DNA of 64,000 nt from Pogonophryne albipinna (Eukaryota; Chordata; Actinopteri; Perciformes; Artedidraconidae), in contig JAPTMU010000037.1 of NCBI GenBank assembly GCA_028583405.1, positions 630,501-694,500 of the forward strand, read 5' to 3'. Below the pieces are notes generated by a model. The model did not search any database. It was not told the DNA's origin and was given only the letters and a program-made list of their open reading frames with translations. This document shows, piece after piece, positions 60,917-64,000 of this stretch; within the stretch, counting starts at the first letter, position 1, and each line of letters opens with the position of its first letter. Made by a program: the position numbers and the translations under genes.

Positions 60917-63510
60917 AGCTTAAGAACAATTGATCTGATCCTTTTTTATTATATCATCAAAAACTTGAAAAGTCCTGTATGAAAATGTAAATCCATTTAA
61001 TTATTAAGGGTATAATCACTTGTGTTAAAATGTCAATACTATTAAATAAAGTGGGTTGTACCTCAAATTGAGAGAATAAACTAACTCGTAGTAATTTATT
61101 TATATTTATGATGGGTATACGATCTAACCATGGGTGAATATTCTTAGGAGAATTGTGTGCACTGGACTGTAAAGTATGTTCGGTGAATAAGCATTTTACA
61201 CATTTATAATGAGAACAATTAATTAAACAGCACAGTGTGTTTAAGAAATGCAATGTTATTGCACTGAAACTATTATCTGCATTCAAACGTTGCCTGTTTA
61301 GTGAAATGTCAACATTGGAAGATTTATCTTTCAGAAATTATATTGTACATAATATTTTTCATAAAAGTGCAATGTTTTTCTCGGGAATACAATTGAAATG
61401 TGATATATATATAAAAATGGAATGAACCTTTAATTGAGAATAAAAGGAGTCAGTTGAATGTAGTCGTCACTTAGCCAGTTAAGCCCCATGGACAACAATA
61501 TTGCACGAAAAATACCGTTGCTGTTTTCTGATCAAAAGTTTTGTTCATTGGCATTAAAACTTATAAAAACGCTGCTGAAGGTTAATCCAATGTCTCTGTC
61601 ACTTTGAAATGATTACTGATAATCCTCAGAGACACAGAGGGCCTCATCACATAACTTTGCGTGGGGCCACAAGTTGGCAAGGGGCAGCACTGGTACTTAT
61701 TATGTTATAGTTTGGATTCCTAAAGCTTTTAGTCTCCGATCCCATCATTCAAGGCTGGTTTTCACTTTAAGTAATGGGGGTTTTGTTGGACGGAAACTAT
61801 ACATTTTTTACTGTGTTCAATCTGAATTTACTTTAAAATAAAAAAAATCTATATTGATTCTGACTTTTCTACATCCAACTCACAGGTTTATCATTGCTTT
61901 GAGAAAAAGGATTATTCATTTCCCCCTTTTAGAAGTGAAGATATAGTCATTTGTTCTGCGAATGTCATCTCGAGCCTGAGACCTGAAACCCGGCTTGGGG
62001 CTCAACAGGTTAAAGGAAGTGTAATGAATGTTGTGGATTTATAGCTCACTTATGGCGCATTTCCACCACAGCGCGGTTTAAGCGTGCTGTGCCCGGCCCG
62101 TTTTTGGTTGCGTTTCCACTTGGCCTAGTACCGGCTAGCGGGTACTATTTCACAGTTTTTCTGGCACCATAAAATCGAGGTTCTTAGCGGGCCAACAACC
62201 AGGCTGAGTCGGGCTGAGTATGCTAAACTAGAGAGAGAATCGCTGGCAAGGGGGCCAAGTTGTTTAGGTTGTTGCCCAACTCATAATGCTCATTTTCCAT
62301 GAGATTGGTTCTTAAAAAAGGCGATGTATCCGTTATATTTTTTTGCACATAATTAAAAAAGAAACAAGAAATAAGGGATAGTGGAATTTAGCATAGGATC
62401 ATCTTTATTCACCACAAAACAGGGACATTTACATTTTCTCATTAAATAAATTATACAAAAAATAGCACATCTCTTGACAAATTAGAACAATACCTCAGAC
62501 TATATCGCATATTCAAAGCATTTTATGACAGTTATGGTCAGAAGTATCTTAAATGTAAAAACACAATAGCAATAAGAGGGCAGCAATTTGGCGAATAAAT
62601 AACTTGTACTAATCAAATTATATCAAACAAGGGTCATACGCTTCTAAATCTCCTTGAATGTAATTATTCTGATCACAGTATAACACAAACAGGTTTTATG
62701 GGTATTATTCATTTGATTTCATGATCCCCTGTGTTTGCGTCAACTGTAAATTACTTTCCATTTTTCTCAGAAATAAAAAAACAACAAGTTTGTCAGTTAA
62801 AGGGAGTTCATATACTACCATGTACCGTGTCTGTATGAGAGCCTTTCTGTCATTACAGGGTTAGATAATCTGTCTAACACATTTCAGATTGTTATTATAA
62901 ATCATACTACTATATAAATATCGTTGTATTGTGATATACATGAGAAAAGCTGTGCTAAATGAAGGTCTCTCACTGTTGAGTAACAAAGACTGTATTTAGA
63001 ACACAGCCAGGGCCTGTCCTGATGGGAGTGTGTTTGCAGACAGCAGAATTACCTCTGTTTAACAAAGAATTGTTTACAACTACTGCCTTTTTTCAACTTG
63101 AGTCTTTAAAACAACATCTCGCCTAACTATATTACTAGTTTTATTGAGAATATGAAGCATTTTAAGTTGTTCAGGAGATCATTTATAGGAAAAAGTCGCA
63201 GATTAGTCCTTCTCACGGCAGTAGTTTTAGGAGGTTTAAAGGCTTCCCAATAAAAACACAACAATATTTAAAGCTTTATTTCGCTTCTATATGAAGATAA
63301 AGTAATCTGCTATCAATTCGATAAACCATTGAATTTCAACTCGTTCTCTAAATGTGTATTTTTTACAGTTTCAGCTGAAGAGAAAGCACAAAGTGGCACA
63401 GTTTTTCTGCAGCTCCTGTGTGAGCCACTGAGTTGAGTCTCTACGGTTCTCATGGTGTGTTTAAGTTCCTCTCTTCGTCTCATCAGACCTAGAATCCTCC
63501 TGACAGCATC
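60917..63510. other. Spacer and H1 upstream region, copy 2
   Basis: Copy of 42546-45133. No gene seen before the H1 promoter motifs (AAAGCACAAAG near 63383, TTTAAG near 63460). Confidence 0.45.
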
Positions 63511-64000
63511 ATGGCAACAGAAGAAGCTCCCACTGAAGCCGCCGTCGCCGCCCCGGCAAAGACATCGACAAAGGCACCAGCAAAGGCACCGGCCAAGGCA
63601 CCAGCCAAGTCCCCGAAGAAGAAGGCAGCCAAGCCGGCCAAGAAGGTTGGTCCCGGGGCCGCTGAGCTCATCTTGAAAGAGGTCACCGCCTCCAAGGACC
63701 GTAAAGGGATCTCTTACCAGGCGGTGAAGAAGGCGCTGGCCGCTCAGGGCTACGAACACACCGCTCACATTAAACGCGCCGTGAAGAGGTTACTCGAGAA
63801 TGGAGCCCTGGTGCAGGTCAAGGGATCCGGAGCCAGCGGCTCCTTCAAGGCAGCAAAGGCCGCCGAGAAGCCCAAGACGGTAGCGAAGAAGCCCGCAGCC
63901 AAAGCCAAGAAGCCGGCAGCAGCAGCAGCGAAGAAACCCGCCGCTAAGAAGCCAGCAGCCAAGAAGGCAGTAACTCCCAAGAAGGTAGCGAAGAAGCCTG
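63511..64000 (+). CDS. Histone H1 (group A), 5' part, cut by window end
   Basis: The first 163 codons match 45134-45838: [20 protein letters not shown], globular domain, and the shared EKPKTVAKK threonine. The rest of the tail and the stem-loop lie beyond the window. Confidence 0.94.
   Translation, partial: MATEEAPTEAAVAAPAKTSTKAPAKAPAKAPAKSPKKKAAKPAKKVGPGAAELILKEVTASKDRKGISYQAVKKALAAQGYEHTAHIKRAVKRLLENGALVQVKGSGASGSFKAAKAAEKPKTVAKKPAAKAKKPAAAAAKKPAAKKPAAKKAVTPKKVAKKP

Overview
The window looks like a teleost fish replication-dependent histone cluster that has been heavily rearranged and invaded by retrotransposons. Evidence for a fish: vertebrate-type core histone genes that are intronless and end in the GGCTCTTTTAAGAGCC stem-loop instead of a poly(A) signal, together with L2-like LINEs with a (TAATG)n tail, CR1/L2-superfamily LINEs with an ORF1 esterase, a Tx1/L1-like LINE, a BEL/Pao gag, a DIRS-type recombinase tail and an LTR element with a tRNA-Lys-type primer site. 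No non-histone host gene was recognised.

Histone content: one intact H4 (2636-2947, -), one H4 lacking its start (23112-23408, +), two H4 3' remnants (42466-42545, 60837-60916), one H2B (26993-27370, +), one H3 (28652-29062, +), two identical H2A genes (30516-30899 and 48881-49264, -), and eight H1 genes (four shared by the inverted and tandem repeats, one cut by the window end). The H1 genes fall into three sequence groups and differ in length (195 to 257 aa), mainly through [15 protein letters not shown]-type tail units.

Layout. 1-7046 and 19490-26038 are two arms of a large inverted repeat (H1, histone relics, Tx1-like LINE, H4, DIRS fragment, L2 LINE). Between them lie a BEL/Pao fragment, a MITE-like element, a distinct H1 (11401-11988), LINE debris and another H1 (15400-16173) followed by a LINE. 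26039-29330 holds H2B and H3. 29330-47695 is an 18.4-kb unit (H2A, H1, a LINE with a 5' inversion, an LTR element, an H4 3' remnant, H1, histone relics, a Tx1-like LINE) that starts again at 47696 and runs past the end of the window. The join carries 6 bp of microhomology.

The intact genes would supply S-phase chromatin proteins: H2A, H2B, H3 and H4 for the nucleosome core, H1 for the linker. Each intact gene whose 3' end is in the window keeps the stem-loop, and core genes keep CCAAT/TATA promoters (H2B also the ATTTGCAT octamer). I found no sign of a novel multi-gene system. The interesting content is structural: duplication junctions, a twin-priming LINE signature, a fold-back template-switch scar, decayed histone gene starts, and a histone terminator left behind a retroelement. 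Near-identical duplicated blocks could partly reflect assembly or haplotype effects, which cannot be tested here.
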